In this document: positions 28,587 to 38,063 of the stretch, piece after piece
How the letters are laid out: the number at the start of each line of letters is the position of its first letter
Position numbering within the stretch: the first letter of the stretch is position 1
Source: Lachnospiraceae bacterium
Lineage (GTDB): Bacteria > Bacillota > Clostridia > Lachnospirales > Lachnospiraceae
Reading direction: 5' to 3'
Assembly: GCA_900771955.1 (NCBI GenBank)
Contig: CAAGPW010000126.1
Coordinates: 1-64,000, forward strand
DNA: 64,000 nt
Translations under genes and position numbers: made by a program
The notes under the pieces: model-generated
The model's input: only the letters and a program-made list of their open reading frames with translations
Databases searched by the model: none
What the model was told of the DNA's origin: nothing

Positions 28587-29645
28587 ATGAAATTCATACA
28601 TATAGCAGATGTACATCTGGGGCTGGCGCCGGATGCGGGAAAGCCGTGGAGTGCGCACAGACAACGGGATATATGGGATTCCTTTCGGGAGGTTTTTGCT
28701 CTGGCGGAGCGGGAACAGACGGATCTTTTGCTGATCGCGGGAGATTTGTTTCACCGTCAGCCGCTTATGCGGGAATTAAAACAGTTTGATCAGCTCTGTG
28801 GGGAGCTTACGCATACGAAGGTGGCACTCATTGCCGGAAATCATGATTATATGCATCCGAAGTCCAATTACCGGAGTTTTCCTTTTTCGGATAATGTGAT
28901 CTTTTTTGACAGGGAACAGCTTACGGCGGTGGATCTGCCGGAATATCAGGCGTGTATTTACGGGCTTAGTTACTGGCACAGAGAGATCCATCGGAATCTT
29001 TATGATACGGCAGGACCCAAAGATCCCGGAAAGATCAATATCCTGCTGGCGCACGGGGGAGATGCAAAGCATATTCCGATGTCTGAGACAGCACTGCGGG
29101 AGAGCGGATTTGACTATATTGCCTGCGGACATATTCACAGAGGCGGTCAGATCAGCAAAAACAGGATAGTTATGGCCGGCTCGCTGGAGCCGACTGACTG
29201 CAATGACCTGGGACCGCATGGATACTGGATGGGGGAAGTGACCAAACGGGGCTGTACGGTGTCATTTTATCCGATACGCAAATGTGAGTATGTGTTACAC
29301 GAGATCCGGGTGGATGAGCGTATGACGCAACAGGATGTGGAAGAAAAATTAAAGCAGGATCTGATGAAAAAAGAGCCGTATCAGAAATATCGTGTCGTGC
29401 TGAATGGAAGCTTTGCACCGGGAATGGAGCCGGACATGGAACGACTGCTTGCATTGCCGGATGTGGCAGCAGTGGAAAAACGACTGATTCCGGCGTATGA
29501 TTTTGAAAAATTAAAGCGGGAATACCGCGGGACACTGCTGGAAAAATATATTTTGCAGATAGAGGCAATGCCGCAGAACGCGGTCACAAAGGAAGCACTG
29601 TATTATGGTGTGGATGCGATCTGTCAGGCAATGGAGCAAAGATGA
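28587..29645 (+). CDS. SbcD/YhaO-like DNA repair exonuclease (metallophosphoesterase)
   Basis: Calcineurin-like nuclease subunit. Metal motifs in order: HIADVHLG (5-12), AGDLFHR (about 51-57), AGNHDY (about 84-89), HGGD and CGHIHRGG. The C-terminal 120 residues form a capping or partner-binding region. Partner of the YhaN-like ATPase, whose start overlaps this stop by four bases (ATGA). YhaO/YhaN pairs resemble SbcCD/Mre11-Rad50 but are generally smaller. ATG 28587 has AAAGGA upstream. Confidence 0.88.
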   Translation: MKFIHIADVHLGLAPDAGKPWSAHRQRDIWDSFREVFALAEREQTDLLLIAGDLFHRQPLMRELKQFDQLCGELTHTKVALIAGNHDYMHPKSNYRSFPFSDNVIFFDREQLTAVDLPEYQACIYGLSYWHREIHRNLYDTAGPKDPGKINILLAHGGDAKHIPMSETALRESGFDYIACGHIHRGGQISKNRIVMAGSLEPTDCNDLGPHGYWMGEVTKRGCTVSFYPIRKCEYVLHEIRVDERMTQQDVEEKLKQDLMKKEPYQKYRVVLNGSFAPGMEPDMERLLALPDVAAVEKRLIPAYDFEKLKREYRGTLLEKYILQIEAMPQNAVTKEALYYGVDAICQAMEQR

Positions 29646-31291
29646 CATTAAAAGAGGCATACATAGAAAATTTCGGAAAACTTCATAAACAGATGGTTAC
29701 CTTTGCACCGGGCATCAATGTGATCTGCGGAGAAAATGAGGCAGGCAAATCCACATTGCAGGAATTTATCACTGCCATGCTCTTTGGGATGGAGCCAAAA
29801 CGCGGCAGAAACCCGGAAAATGATACTTACCGCCGTTATGAGCCGTGGAATGCGGCATCCTATTATTGTGGAAAGCTGCGTTTTGAGGTGGATGGCAGAC
29901 CATTCGCGCTTACCCGCAATTTTTATCACCGGGAAAAGCAGGCAAAGCTCTGGAATGAAGCAGACGGGGAGCAGCTTTCCGTGGAATTCGGAGATCTCTC
30001 GATGCTGCTTGGAGAACTGAGCCGGAGCACATATCAGAATACCTGGTGTGTTGGGCAGAGTGGAGCGGTGACCGGAGCCGCCCTTGCGGATTCGCTGCAG
30101 GAGTATCTTGCAAATCTGGAGAATACGGGAGATGCGACGATCCGCTTTTCCCTTGCGCAGAAGAAGCTGGAGCAGCGCGGCAGACAGATCCGAAAAGAAA
30201 AAAAAGCGCTTTTGCAGGAAAAAGAAAAATATCTGGAAAATCTGCGGGTGGAAGAACGCATTCTGGCGGAGGATATGCAAAAGCTTTCAGAGCAGTCCAA
30301 ACGGGAAAAGGTCCGCCATGATCTTGCCATGCAGGAGCTGATGCGGAAAGAAAAAGAGGCAGAGCAGGAGATACAGAAAAATAAGCAGGAAACGGGCGGA
30401 CGCGGCGATAGAAAAGCGAAGGGCGGAGGACGGACGAAACCATATCTTGCGGCTGCGGTCATCTGTGGGACAGCAGCCGTGCTGCATCTGTTTCTATTTG
30501 GAAAATACAGTGCGCTTGCATGGCGTGCGGCGGAGGCGGTACTGCTTGTGCTGACACTGGTCAATGCATGGCTCGGACATCGGTATGAGCTGCCTCTGGA
30601 TCTGAAAAAAGTGCAGGCAGAACAAAAGGAGCAGAATGGCCGGATGGTCTTGTCAGAGGAAGTGCGTAAATATATCCGGCTGCAGCAGGAAGAGATGCAG
30701 CGGCATCAGGCGTTAGAGCATGCGCTGGCAGAGCAGTTGGATGACAAGGAGCTGCGCCGCAGCAATGCGCGTGATGCTTTGGAAGAGATGATGTTAAAAA
30801 GCAGCAGTGAAGTACAGGCAGAACAAAGAGAGCAGGCGTTCCTTTTGGCACAGCAGACCTTACAAAAGCTGTCCGGTGGGCTGTCCGGGGAAGCAAAGCG
30901 TGAACTGCATGATACGGCATCCGGGATTTTTTCCGAGATCACAGGAGGGCGATACGAGCGGCTTGTTTTTGATGACGCGCTGCGGATTTTCGTTTTTGAC
31001 GGCGCTGAGAAAATTCCGGTTCATGCATTGAGCCGGGGAACTGTGGAGCAGGTGTATCTGGCGGTACGGATCGCGCTTGGCAGAGTGCTCTCGGGGGAGC
31101 CGATGTTCTTTTCCTTTGATGAGGCATTTGCGTTTTATGATGAAGAACGTCTTGCTTCGGTGCTTGGGTATCTGGGCAGACAGCCGGTGCAGTCGCTTAT
31201 TTTTTCCTGCACCGCAAGAGAGCAGGAAATCCTTGAAAAGAACAACATTCCTTATCACAGAATTGTTTTAAAGACAGAGGGAGGCATATAA
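29642..31291 (+). CDS. YhaN-like AAA/SMC-type ATPase, compact form
   Basis: Rad50-like partner of the upstream nuclease. Walker A is GENEAGKST (30-38); the signature and Walker B region is near the C-terminus (ALSRGTVEQVYLAVRIALG, FFSFDEAFAFYDEERL). Between them is a short coiled coil interrupted by two hydrophobic segments (about 265-310) that could form a membrane hairpin. At 549 residues it is far shorter than Bacillus YhaN (over 900), having lost most of the coiled coil. The start overlaps the nuclease gene and the stop shares one base with the next gene. Confidence 0.85.
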   Translation: MTLKEAYIENFGKLHKQMVTFAPGINVICGENEAGKSTLQEFITAMLFGMEPKRGRNPENDTYRRYEPWNAASYYCGKLRFEVDGRPFALTRNFYHREKQAKLWNEADGEQLSVEFGDLSMLLGELSRSTYQNTWCVGQSGAVTGAALADSLQEYLANLENTGDATIRFSLAQKKLEQRGRQIRKEKKALLQEKEKYLENLRVEERILAEDMQKLSEQSKREKVRHDLAMQELMRKEKEAEQEIQKNKQETGGRGDRKAKGGGRTKPYLAAAVICGTAAVLHLFLFGKYSALAWRAAEAVLLVLTLVNAWLGHRYELPLDLKKVQAEQKEQNGRMVLSEEVRKYIRLQQEEMQRHQALEHALAEQLDDKELRRSNARDALEEMMLKSSSEVQAEQREQAFLLAQQTLQKLSGGLSGEAKRELHDTASGIFSEITGGRYERLVFDDALRIFVFDGAEKIPVHALSRGTVEQVYLAVRIALGRVLSGEPMFFSFDEAFAFYDEERLASVLGYLGRQPVQSLIFSCTAREQEILEKNNIPYHRIVLKTEGGI

Positions 31292-33717
31292 TGTCCCGAA
31301 AAAAAAAGAAAAAGAAAAAATACCGCGGTTTCTGGCGGTTTATCAAATTTCAGATATTTTTAATGTGCCTTGTGCTCGGTGGTCTTGCCTACTATTACCT
31401 GGGAGGCTATGCACAGCAGATCTCACAGCTTAAATCCGAGGCGGAGCATTATGTAAAGACGTCCTCGCCGGAGACGTTTAAAGCTTCGCAGACCAGTATT
31501 GTGTATGATGCGAATGGAAATCAGATTTCGGTTCTTAAGGGAGAGAAAGATGTCTATTATCTGGGTTTTGATCAGATACCGGCGAATGTAACGGCAGCGA
31601 TCATCAGTATTGAGGATAAAAAGTTCTATCAGCATGGTGGCGTGGATTACAAGGCGATCATGCGTGCGGTGCTTGCAATGCTGCGGGATGGAGAGGTTAC
31701 GCAGGGCGGAAGTACGATCACACAGCAGCTTGCGCGAAATGTGTTTATCTCGCAGGAGAAGACCTGGCAGCGTAAGATGGAGGAGATTTTCATCGCACTT
31801 CAGATGGAGAAAAAATATACCAAAAATGAGATTCTGGAGTTTTACCTCAATAACATTTATTTCGGAAATGGGTATTACGGCATTCAGGCAGCAAGCAAGG
31901 GCTATTTCAATACAACAGTGGATCAGCTCGATCTGTCGCAGATTGCTTTTTTATGTGCGATACCGAACAATCCGTCGCTCTATGATCCGGTCAATCATGC
32001 CGATAATACGATCACGCGGCGCAACCTGATCTTAAAGAATATGCTGGAGGACGGAAAGATCACACAGAGCGCCTATGCTTCGGCAAAAGCGGAGGAGATC
32101 GTATTAAATCGTCCGCAGACCAGCAAAAACGATTATGTGGAGACGTACACCTATAACTGTGCGACGCGGGCGCTGATGCAGCTTCAGGGATTTCAGTTCC
32201 AGTACAGCTTTGATACGGCCGAGGCAGAGCAGGCATATGACGATATGTATGAGGAGACCTATGCCGCATGCCAGAGGACACTTTATACCGGTGGATACCG
32301 GATCTACACGTCGATCGACCTGAATATGCAGGCGGCGCTTCAGCAGAGCGTGGACGATAATCTCAGAGAATATACGGATGTCGGAGAAGACGGGATCTAT
32401 GAGATGCAGAGCTCGGCGGTCTGCATCGACAATCAGACCGGTTATGTCAAGGCAATCGTCGGAGGCCGCAGCCAGCAGCTAAACGGTTATACTTTAAACC
32501 GTGCATACCAGAGTTACCGGCAGCCGGGAAGCTCCATCAAACCGCTGATCGTGTATACACCGGCACTGGAGCGGGGTTACACGCCGGATTCCATTGTGAA
32601 TGATGAAAAGACCGAAGACGGTCCGTCCAATGCAAACAAGAGCTATGCTGGAAAGATCACACTGCGTCAGGCGGTGGAGTCTTCCAAAAATACAGTGGCC
32701 TGGTCCCTGTTTGAAGAGCTGACACCGAAAGTGGGGATTGCTTATCTGAGAAATATGGATTTTTCCCATCTTGAGAGTCAGGATGAGCAGATGGCGGCTT
32801 CGCTCGGTGGTTTTACGAGAGGTGTGTCGGCGCTTGAGATGGCATCCGGTTATGCAGCACTTGAGAATGACGGAAAATACCGGAACCCAACCTGTATTGT
32901 CAAGATCACCGATGCAGATGGCAATGACATTTGTGTGTCAGATCAGGCAGAAACGGTTGTCTACAAAGAAAACGCGGCACGCATGATGACGGATATGCTT
33001 GTTTCCGTAGTAAAAGAAGGAACCGGAAAAGGACTTGCAATCAGTGAAATGCCATGTGCGGGCAAGACCGGAACAACCAATGACAACAAAGACGGATGGT
33101 TTGTCGGTTATACGCGCTACTACACGACCAGCGTATGGGTAGGTTATGACATGCCAAAAGAACTGCCGACACTGAAAGGATCTTCCTATCCCGGAAATAT
33201 CTGGCATGACTTTATGGAGAATATCCACAGTGGTCTCACACCGATGGATTTTCTTCCGTATGTTTCTTACTCAGGAAACGGACAGAAAACAGATGCGCAG
33301 AGTCAGGAAGTGGAAGACAAAAAGACGGATGATGCGCCAAAACAGGAAGAAAACCAGCCGTCGCAGCCGACAGGAGAGCAGCCACCGGCGCAACAGCCGG
33401 CATCGGGAGAACAGGGCGTGCAGCAGACGCCGGCACAACAGACGCAGGCATCGGGAGAACAGGGCGTGCAGCAGACGCCGGAGCAGCAGACGCCAGCACA
33501 ACAACAGCCGGCGTCGGGAGAGCAGAGTGTGCAGCAGCCATCAGCACAGCCGTCGCAGCCGACAGGAGAGCAGCCACCGGCACAGCAGGCGTCGGGAGGG
33601 CAGAGTGAACAGCAGCAGACACAGCCGTCGGGAGAGCAGAGCGGACAGCAGGAAGCACAGGAGGATGCACAGCATATGGAGGAACAGAACGGAGCAGACA
33701 GGACAGCCGGAGAATAG
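31291..33717 (+). CDS. Class A penicillin-binding protein with Gln/Pro-rich repeat tail
   Basis: Bifunctional peptidoglycan synthase. A Lys-rich start and one membrane anchor (about 22-42) lead to the GT51 glycosyltransferase (catalytic Glu in IISIEDKKFYQHGG; GGSTITQQLARN) and the transpeptidase domain with SSIK, SKN and KTG motifs (QPGSSIKPL, ESSKNTVAW, GKTGTTND). From about residue 670 a low-complexity tail of repeated SGEQ-VQQTPAQQ units follows, extracellular and probably wall-threading. Tail DNA contains exact direct repeats (33-35 bp). GGGAGG precedes ATG 31291. Part of the nuclease-ATPase-PBP-hypothetical operon. Confidence 0.95.
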   Translation: MSRKKKKKKKYRGFWRFIKFQIFLMCLVLGGLAYYYLGGYAQQISQLKSEAEHYVKTSSPETFKASQTSIVYDANGNQISVLKGEKDVYYLGFDQIPANVTAAIISIEDKKFYQHGGVDYKAIMRAVLAMLRDGEVTQGGSTITQQLARNVFISQEKTWQRKMEEIFIALQMEKKYTKNEILEFYLNNIYFGNGYYGIQAASKGYFNTTVDQLDLSQIAFLCAIPNNPSLYDPVNHADNTITRRNLILKNMLEDGKITQSAYASAKAEEIVLNRPQTSKNDYVETYTYNCATRALMQLQGFQFQYSFDTAEAEQAYDDMYEETYAACQRTLYTGGYRIYTSIDLNMQAALQQSVDDNLREYTDVGEDGIYEMQSSAVCIDNQTGYVKAIVGGRSQQLNGYTLNRAYQSYRQPGSSIKPLIVYTPALERGYTPDSIVNDEKTEDGPSNANKSYAGKITLRQAVESSKNTVAWSLFEELTPKVGIAYLRNMDFSHLESQDEQMAASLGGFTRGVSALEMASGYAALENDGKYRNPTCIVKITDADGNDICVSDQAETVVYKENAARMMTDMLVSVVKEGTGKGLAISEMPCAGKTGTTNDNKDGWFVGYTRYYTTSVWVGYDMPKELPTLKGSSYPGNIWHDFMENIHSGLTPMDFLPYVSYSGNGQKTDAQSQEVEDKKTDDAPKQEENQPSQPTGEQPPAQQPASGEQGVQQTPAQQTQASGEQGVQQTPEQQTPAQQQPASGEQSVQQPSAQPSQPTGEQPPAQQASGGQSEQQQTQPSGEQSGQQEAQEDAQHMEEQNGADRTAGE
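33355..33581 (+). repeat. Direct repeats in the PBP tail coding region
   Basis: A 35-bp sequence at 33355-33389 recurs exactly at 33547-33581 (192 bp apart, 64 codons), and a 33-bp sequence at 33400-33432 recurs at 33448-33480 (48 bp apart, 16 codons). All spacings are multiples of three, so slippage or recombination would change tail length without breaking the frame. Confidence 0.85.
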
Positions 33718-33759
33718 CCTCCAACAGGTGAACAGCAAGCAGGAAAGGATCAGGGAACA

Positions 33760-34425
33760 ATGGAGAAAAAAGTAGTTTTAAAGGATATGGAACCCAAAGA
33801 CAGGCTCTCTTATATATGGGAATATTATAAATGGTACATTATTGTAGCTGTATTTGTCGTGATTTTTGGAATTTATCTGATCGTGAGCTATACGACGAGA
33901 AAGGAAGAAGTCGCACACGTACTGATGGTCAATACAAATATAGAGGCAGTGAGTGATGATGACGCCCATCTGTTTGACCAGTTGCTCTCGGATAACGGGT
34001 ATAACACTGCAAAACAGGAAGTGGCTGTGAATGACGGACTGCGTGTGGACCCGAAAGGAGTGGGACAGAATAATTATTACAGCTACAGTTCTGTTTTAAC
34101 CATTTTAGAAGCAGGTGGCGCGGATGTTTACCTGTCGGATAAGGAAACATTTGACCTGATCGCGGGAACTGGCAATCTGCAGGATCTGTCTGAGGTGCTG
34201 CCGGAGGATATCATGCAGGAATATCAGGATAAGCTGGTGTATACAACGGATGGAGAAACGAATGAGAGTTATCCGTGCGGGATTGAGATCACCGGAAATA
34301 AATGGGCGAAAGAAACAGGTCTGTATACCGGTGACTGCGTGATCGGAGCGGCGTATGGAGATAATACGGACGGGCTGACAAAAAAGCTGATTTCTTATAT
34401 ATTGGGGGAAAACGAAATCCATTGA
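33760..34425 (+). CDS. Membrane-anchored hypothetical protein
   Basis: Function not recognised. A short charged cytoplasmic start with LSYIWEYYKWY is followed by one membrane helix (about 25-46) and an outer domain of about 170 residues with mixed strands and helices (VLTILEAGGADVYLSDKETF resembles part of a periplasmic-binding-like fold). Such proteins are common in Lachnospiraceae. It starts 42 bp after the PBP and is probably in the same operon. The promoter of the next gene overlaps its stop codon. Confidence 0.75.
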   Translation: MEKKVVLKDMEPKDRLSYIWEYYKWYIIVAVFVVIFGIYLIVSYTTRKEEVAHVLMVNTNIEAVSDDDAHLFDQLLSDNGYNTAKQEVAVNDGLRVDPKGVGQNNYYSYSSVLTILEAGGADVYLSDKETFDLIAGTGNLQDLSEVLPEDIMQEYQDKLVYTTDGETNESYPCGIEITGNKWAKETGLYTGDCVIGAAYGDNTDGLTKKLISYILGENEIH

Positions 34426-34450
34426 CAGGAGGAAAATGGTCGCCTATACT
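34422..34450 (+). promoter_or_regulatory. Promoter of the glucokinase gene
   Basis: Perfect TTGACA (34422-34427), 17-bp spacer, TATACT (34445-34450), 62 bases before the start. The -35 overlaps the stop codon of the preceding gene. Confidence 0.85.
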
Positions 34451-34512
34451 GAATTTATGGATGAAAATTCTCGTTTTTTAGAAAAAAAGAAAATAAAGGA
34501 GCAAATTGCAAA

Positions 34513-35454
34513 ATGAAGAAGTATGGTTTTGGAGTGGACATCGGAGGTACAACTTGTAAGATCGGTCTGTTTGAGATGAACGGAACATTGATTGAAGACT
34601 GGGAGATCAGGACGAATACAGAAAATAACGGAGCATCCATTCTGGATGATGTGGCCGCGGCAATTGAAGGAAAGATGGAGACTGCAGGCATTGCAAAGGA
34701 AGATGTGCAGGGAATCGGTGTCGGTGTTCCGGGACCGGTTACCACAGACGGTACGGTTTTAAAATGTGTAAACCTTGGCTGGGGCGAATTTAATGTCGCA
34801 GATGTATTGGGAAAACGCACTGGATTTCCGGTAAAGGTCGGCAATGATGCCAATGTTGCAGCACTCGGTGAGATGTGGCAGGGCGGCGGAAAAGGCCATA
34901 AGGATGTAGTCATGGTTACACTTGGAACAGGTGTCGGCGGCGGAATTATCGTCGGTGGAAAGATCGTTGCAGGTGCAAATGGTGCAGGCGGTGAGATCGG
35001 ACATATCATGGTGAATGAGGAAGAGACAGATACCTGTGGATGTGGCAAGAAGGGATGCCTGGAGCAGTATGCTTCGGCGACCGGAATCGTTCGCATGGCA
35101 AAGAAACTGCTGGCAACGGATGACAGAGAGACGACCTTAAAGAGCGTGAGCGGACTGACTGCAAAGGATATCTTTGATGCGGCAAAAGCCGGGGATGCAG
35201 TTGCAGAAGAACTCGTAGAAAAGCTTGGAAAAGTGCTTGGAAATGCACTTGCCAATGTTGCATGCGTAGTTAATCCGGAGATCATTGTAATCGGCGGTGG
35301 AGTTTCAAAAGCCGGGGCTATTCTGATCGATGTGATTCAGAAGCATTATGTGGAAACAACGTTCCATGCCTGCAGAAACGCAGAATTCGCACTCGCAACC
35401 CTTGGAAATCAGGCAGGAATGTACGGATGTGTACAGATGCTGCTTGATATGTAG
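34513..35454 (+). CDS. glcK: ROK-family glucokinase
   Basis: Phosphorylates glucose to glucose-6-P with ATP. DIGGTTCKIG is the ATP-binding loop (residues 8-17), VGNDANVAALGE holds the catalytic Asp, and the ROK zinc motif is CGCGKKGCLEQYAS near 177. The 313-residue length and lack of a helix-turn-helix mark it as a kinase rather than a ROK repressor. AAAGGAG precedes ATG 34513. Monocistronic: its own strong promoter and a terminator. Confidence 0.93.
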   Translation: MKKYGFGVDIGGTTCKIGLFEMNGTLIEDWEIRTNTENNGASILDDVAAAIEGKMETAGIAKEDVQGIGVGVPGPVTTDGTVLKCVNLGWGEFNVADVLGKRTGFPVKVGNDANVAALGEMWQGGGKGHKDVVMVTLGTGVGGGIIVGGKIVAGANGAGGEIGHIMVNEEETDTCGCGKKGCLEQYASATGIVRMAKKLLATDDRETTLKSVSGLTAKDIFDAAKAGDAVAEELVEKLGKVLGNALANVACVVNPEIIVIGGGVSKAGAILIDVIQKHYVETTFHACRNAEFALATLGNQAGMYGCVQMLLDM

Positions 35455-35512
35455 AGCACTGGATCATGGAGTTGGATTGTCAAAGTACCTGAATACATAG
35501 TTCATATTACTG

Positions 35513-35559
35513 CACAGGCGCGTCAGTTCTTTTTGATACTTGACCGCCTGTGTTTTTTT
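35513..35559 (+). terminator. Terminator of glcK
   Basis: CACAGGCG / CGCCTGTG outer stem extended by a GTCA / TGAC inner helix, followed by seven T. It lies inside the 3' end of the convergent sensor-GGDEF gene. Confidence 0.8.
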
Positions 35560-37847
35560 GCCTCATACAGGATCTCATCTGATTTTTGGATGATTTCGTT
35601 TAAATCGGTCTTTGGATTGCAGAGAAAACTTTTGATGCCGACAGACAGTTCCACAAAAAATGGCTGGTCGCATGCAGCATTGAAAGCATCCTCTGCTTTT
35701 TGCAGTTTTTTCGGAAAAGTGCTGGCAAAGTCTGATTCCCCCGACAGAACAAGCGAGACAAATTCATCCCCGCCGATGCGTGCGGTCAGAGAAGAAGCAG
35801 GCAGATTTTCGGATAACAGGCGTGCTGCGGAGCAGATTGCAAAATCACCGGAAACATGTCCGAAGCAGTCGTTGATCTCCTTTAAATGATCGAGATCACC
35901 GAAAATCAGATGTGCCGGTGCATTTTCATGTTCCTTGCACAGCGTGATAGCGCGTTCCATAAAACCGCGGCGGTTTAAAAGCTTGCTTAAGTCATCATAT
36001 TCCGAAATAAAACTGAGGATATGATTCTGTTCCTGAATTACATTTAAGGACTGCTGTAATTCCTTTTGTACCTGTTTCTCCTGATTGTTCAGCTGGATGA
36101 AACGGAGCAGGGAACCAAGCTGCAGACTGCAGGTCTGCACAAAGGGAACGTCCGCCTGTTCCACATCGCAGAGAAGCACGCCGTACTGCTCTGCGCCGGA
36201 AAACAGCACAAAAGCAGTCAGACACTGATGCTGCTTTTGCGGCAGAAACGAGGAGAAGCCGACATCTTCTGTTAAGAGCGGACGTTCCCCGGGTTCATAG
36301 TAGCGCCATTCATCCTGATTGTAGAATGCGGTCAGATGCAGCTTTGCCTGAAAGAAAAGCGGGTTTCCAGCGGCAAAGTGCACCGGGTGCTCAAAGAAAT
36401 AAAAATACGCGCCGCGGATGTTCATGAGCTGGAAACGTTCCATGACATGAGTGATGGAATCTTTAAAATCAAGGTCGTCATTGATCAGATCACGCATAAA
36501 AGTCGGAACGAACCATGCTTTGCGGTTGAAGTTGATGAGCTGTCTTTCCAGGTTGCCTACATCCTTAAAATGTGTATACTGATGCAGCATCGAAATGACT
36601 TCAGAGAGGATACTCCGTGTGATGTCATTGTCTGTATTGGCGATGAGTGCACGAAGAAGTTCTGTGAATTTTTCTAAAAGAAGTCCGTTGGAAATGTGAT
36701 GCTCGCCGAGCAGGCTGTTTAAAATAGTAAGCAGATAATTGTCATGCGGACAAAGCTCTTTTTTTACAAATGCATTTTTATAAACATAGGAAAAGAAGCT
36801 GCGTACGAGTGAAGTATAGTACAGACGTATGTTCTCATAGGGAATCAGGGAAAATACATTTGCGGAGATCCGGTCTGCGGAGGTCATGGTAAAAGCTTCC
36901 AGATCGCTTTCGGCAACCTGTCTGCGCAGCAGGGAAAGACCGGACTGGCATCCGCAGGAGCAGCGTATGCGCAGGGTGGCAGGCATGCGCTTGGAGACAG
37001 GAGTCTTGCCGCGGCAGAGTAAGAGTGTGTTTTTGAGTGCGGTATAGCTGAACTGGAAACTGCTGTGTGCCACACTGGTCAGAGGCGGAGTGAGCGACTG
37101 GGCAAAATCTACGTTGTCAAAACCGGTGATGGCAATATCTTTGCCGATCAGAAGGTTGTGGTGGCTGCAGACACGGTAGCCGGCTTTTGCCATATTGTCG
37201 TTGGCAAAGACGATCGCCTCGAGCCCAGGGTTGTTTGCCAGCAGAAATTCAACCTTGTCATCCACATTTTCGGAAAAATCACCGTATACAACCATATTTT
37301 TCGTGACAGGAATGCCGTGATGCTGCATGATGTCGCGATAGGCAGCAAGGCGTTCATTGGAATCACGGTTGCTTTTTGGCCCACAGACAAAAGCAATTTT
37401 CCGGTAATGATGAAAATTCAGTAAATGCTCCATACAGCTACGGATGCCATTATAATTGTCTGCGATCAGATAAGGAGCATCTATGGATTGTGGAATATCC
37501 TCCAGTAAAAGGCAGGGAATATCCTTATAATCATGTAAAAACTGTTCCGGGTTTCCGCTGCGTGTAGACAGCGAAAGTGAACCATAGGCAATGATCAGTG
37601 CATCCAGTTTGGAAAAATGCACATAGTCATAGATGGTATCAAACTGGTAACGGTAGTGTCCGTTGTCGTTGCTCGAAAGGATATCAGAGCAGTAGAGCGG
37701 CACCTGCGGTCCCATGAGAAAGAGCAGATTGACATCTTCTTCTTTGGCACAGGTGTAAAATCCGCTGATCAGATCTTCCGAGTAATCAGATTGAATATCT
37801 CCCAGCATAATTCCGATTGTATAGCGTTTGTTATCTGTTTTTTCCAT
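35523..37847 (-). CDS. Sugar-binding-like (LacI/PBP1 fold) sensor with GGDEF domain
   Basis: Probable ligand-controlled diguanylate cyclase. Residues 8-300 resemble the effector domain of LacI-type regulators (YTIGIMLGDIQSDYSEDLI, AIVFANDNMAKAGY, DIAITGFDNVDFAQSLTPPL), but there is neither a helix-turn-helix nor a signal peptide, so it is a cytoplasmic sensor. A helical and GAF-like central region (about 320-600) follows, then a coiled coil and the GGDEF domain with intact GGDEF at 692-696 (ARIGGDEFVS) and no I-site RxxD. AGAGG precedes the ATG. A decayed paralogue lies at 42467-44400. Confidence 0.88.
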   Translation of the reverse strand: MEKTDNKRYTIGIMLGDIQSDYSEDLISGFYTCAKEEDVNLLFLMGPQVPLYCSDILSSNDNGHYRYQFDTIYDYVHFSKLDALIIAYGSLSLSTRSGNPEQFLHDYKDIPCLLLEDIPQSIDAPYLIADNYNGIRSCMEHLLNFHHYRKIAFVCGPKSNRDSNERLAAYRDIMQHHGIPVTKNMVVYGDFSENVDDKVEFLLANNPGLEAIVFANDNMAKAGYRVCSHHNLLIGKDIAITGFDNVDFAQSLTPPLTSVAHSSFQFSYTALKNTLLLCRGKTPVSKRMPATLRIRCSCGCQSGLSLLRRQVAESDLEAFTMTSADRISANVFSLIPYENIRLYYTSLVRSFFSYVYKNAFVKKELCPHDNYLLTILNSLLGEHHISNGLLLEKFTELLRALIANTDNDITRSILSEVISMLHQYTHFKDVGNLERQLINFNRKAWFVPTFMRDLINDDLDFKDSITHVMERFQLMNIRGAYFYFFEHPVHFAAGNPLFFQAKLHLTAFYNQDEWRYYEPGERPLLTEDVGFSSFLPQKQHQCLTAFVLFSGAEQYGVLLCDVEQADVPFVQTCSLQLGSLLRFIQLNNQEKQVQKELQQSLNVIQEQNHILSFISEYDDLSKLLNRRGFMERAITLCKEHENAPAHLIFGDLDHLKEINDCFGHVSGDFAICSAARLLSENLPASSLTARIGGDEFVSLVLSGESDFASTFPKKLQKAEDAFNAACDQPFFVELSVGIKSFLCNPKTDLNEIIQKSDEILYEAKKHRRSSIKKN

Positions 37848-37889
37848 ATCCAGAGCCTCTTTTGTAAAAAACGTCTTATAATTATCTGA

Positions 37890-37898
37890 ATTATACCA
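37890..37898 (-). promoter_or_regulatory. Extended -10 promoter of the sensor-GGDEF gene
   Basis: On the minus strand TGGTATAAT is a perfect extended -10, 43 bases before the start codon. The -35 position is weak. Confidence 0.55.
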
Positions 37899-37979
37899 TA
37901 AAATGGAGAAAGCGAGAACCTGTTTTCAAATATATTCCAGAAAATCCAGATGTTGTGGCTGTTTATTTTGGCGTATTCA

Positions 37980-38011
37980 TGTTACCATTCAAATGTAACA
38001 AAAATGTAACA
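37980..38011. promoter_or_regulatory. Repeated TGTAACA boxes upstream of the CAP gene
   Basis: TGTTAC at 37980 faces TGTAACA at 37994 and a second TGTAACA at 38005. The inverted and direct copies of one 7-mer, 53-84 bases before the CAP start, look like a regulator-binding cluster. The regulator is unknown. Confidence 0.35.
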
Positions 38012-38063
38012 AATACGAAATCAATATGAAACATTTTGAACTCGTAAGACAAAGGAGGATAAC

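Noticed and set aside
33236..33775. Long open frames on both strands over the PBP tail (174 and 189 codons)
   Set aside because: They mirror the low-complexity Gln/Pro repeat in other frames, are Arg/Ser or Ala/Pro monotonous and lack ribosome-binding sites.
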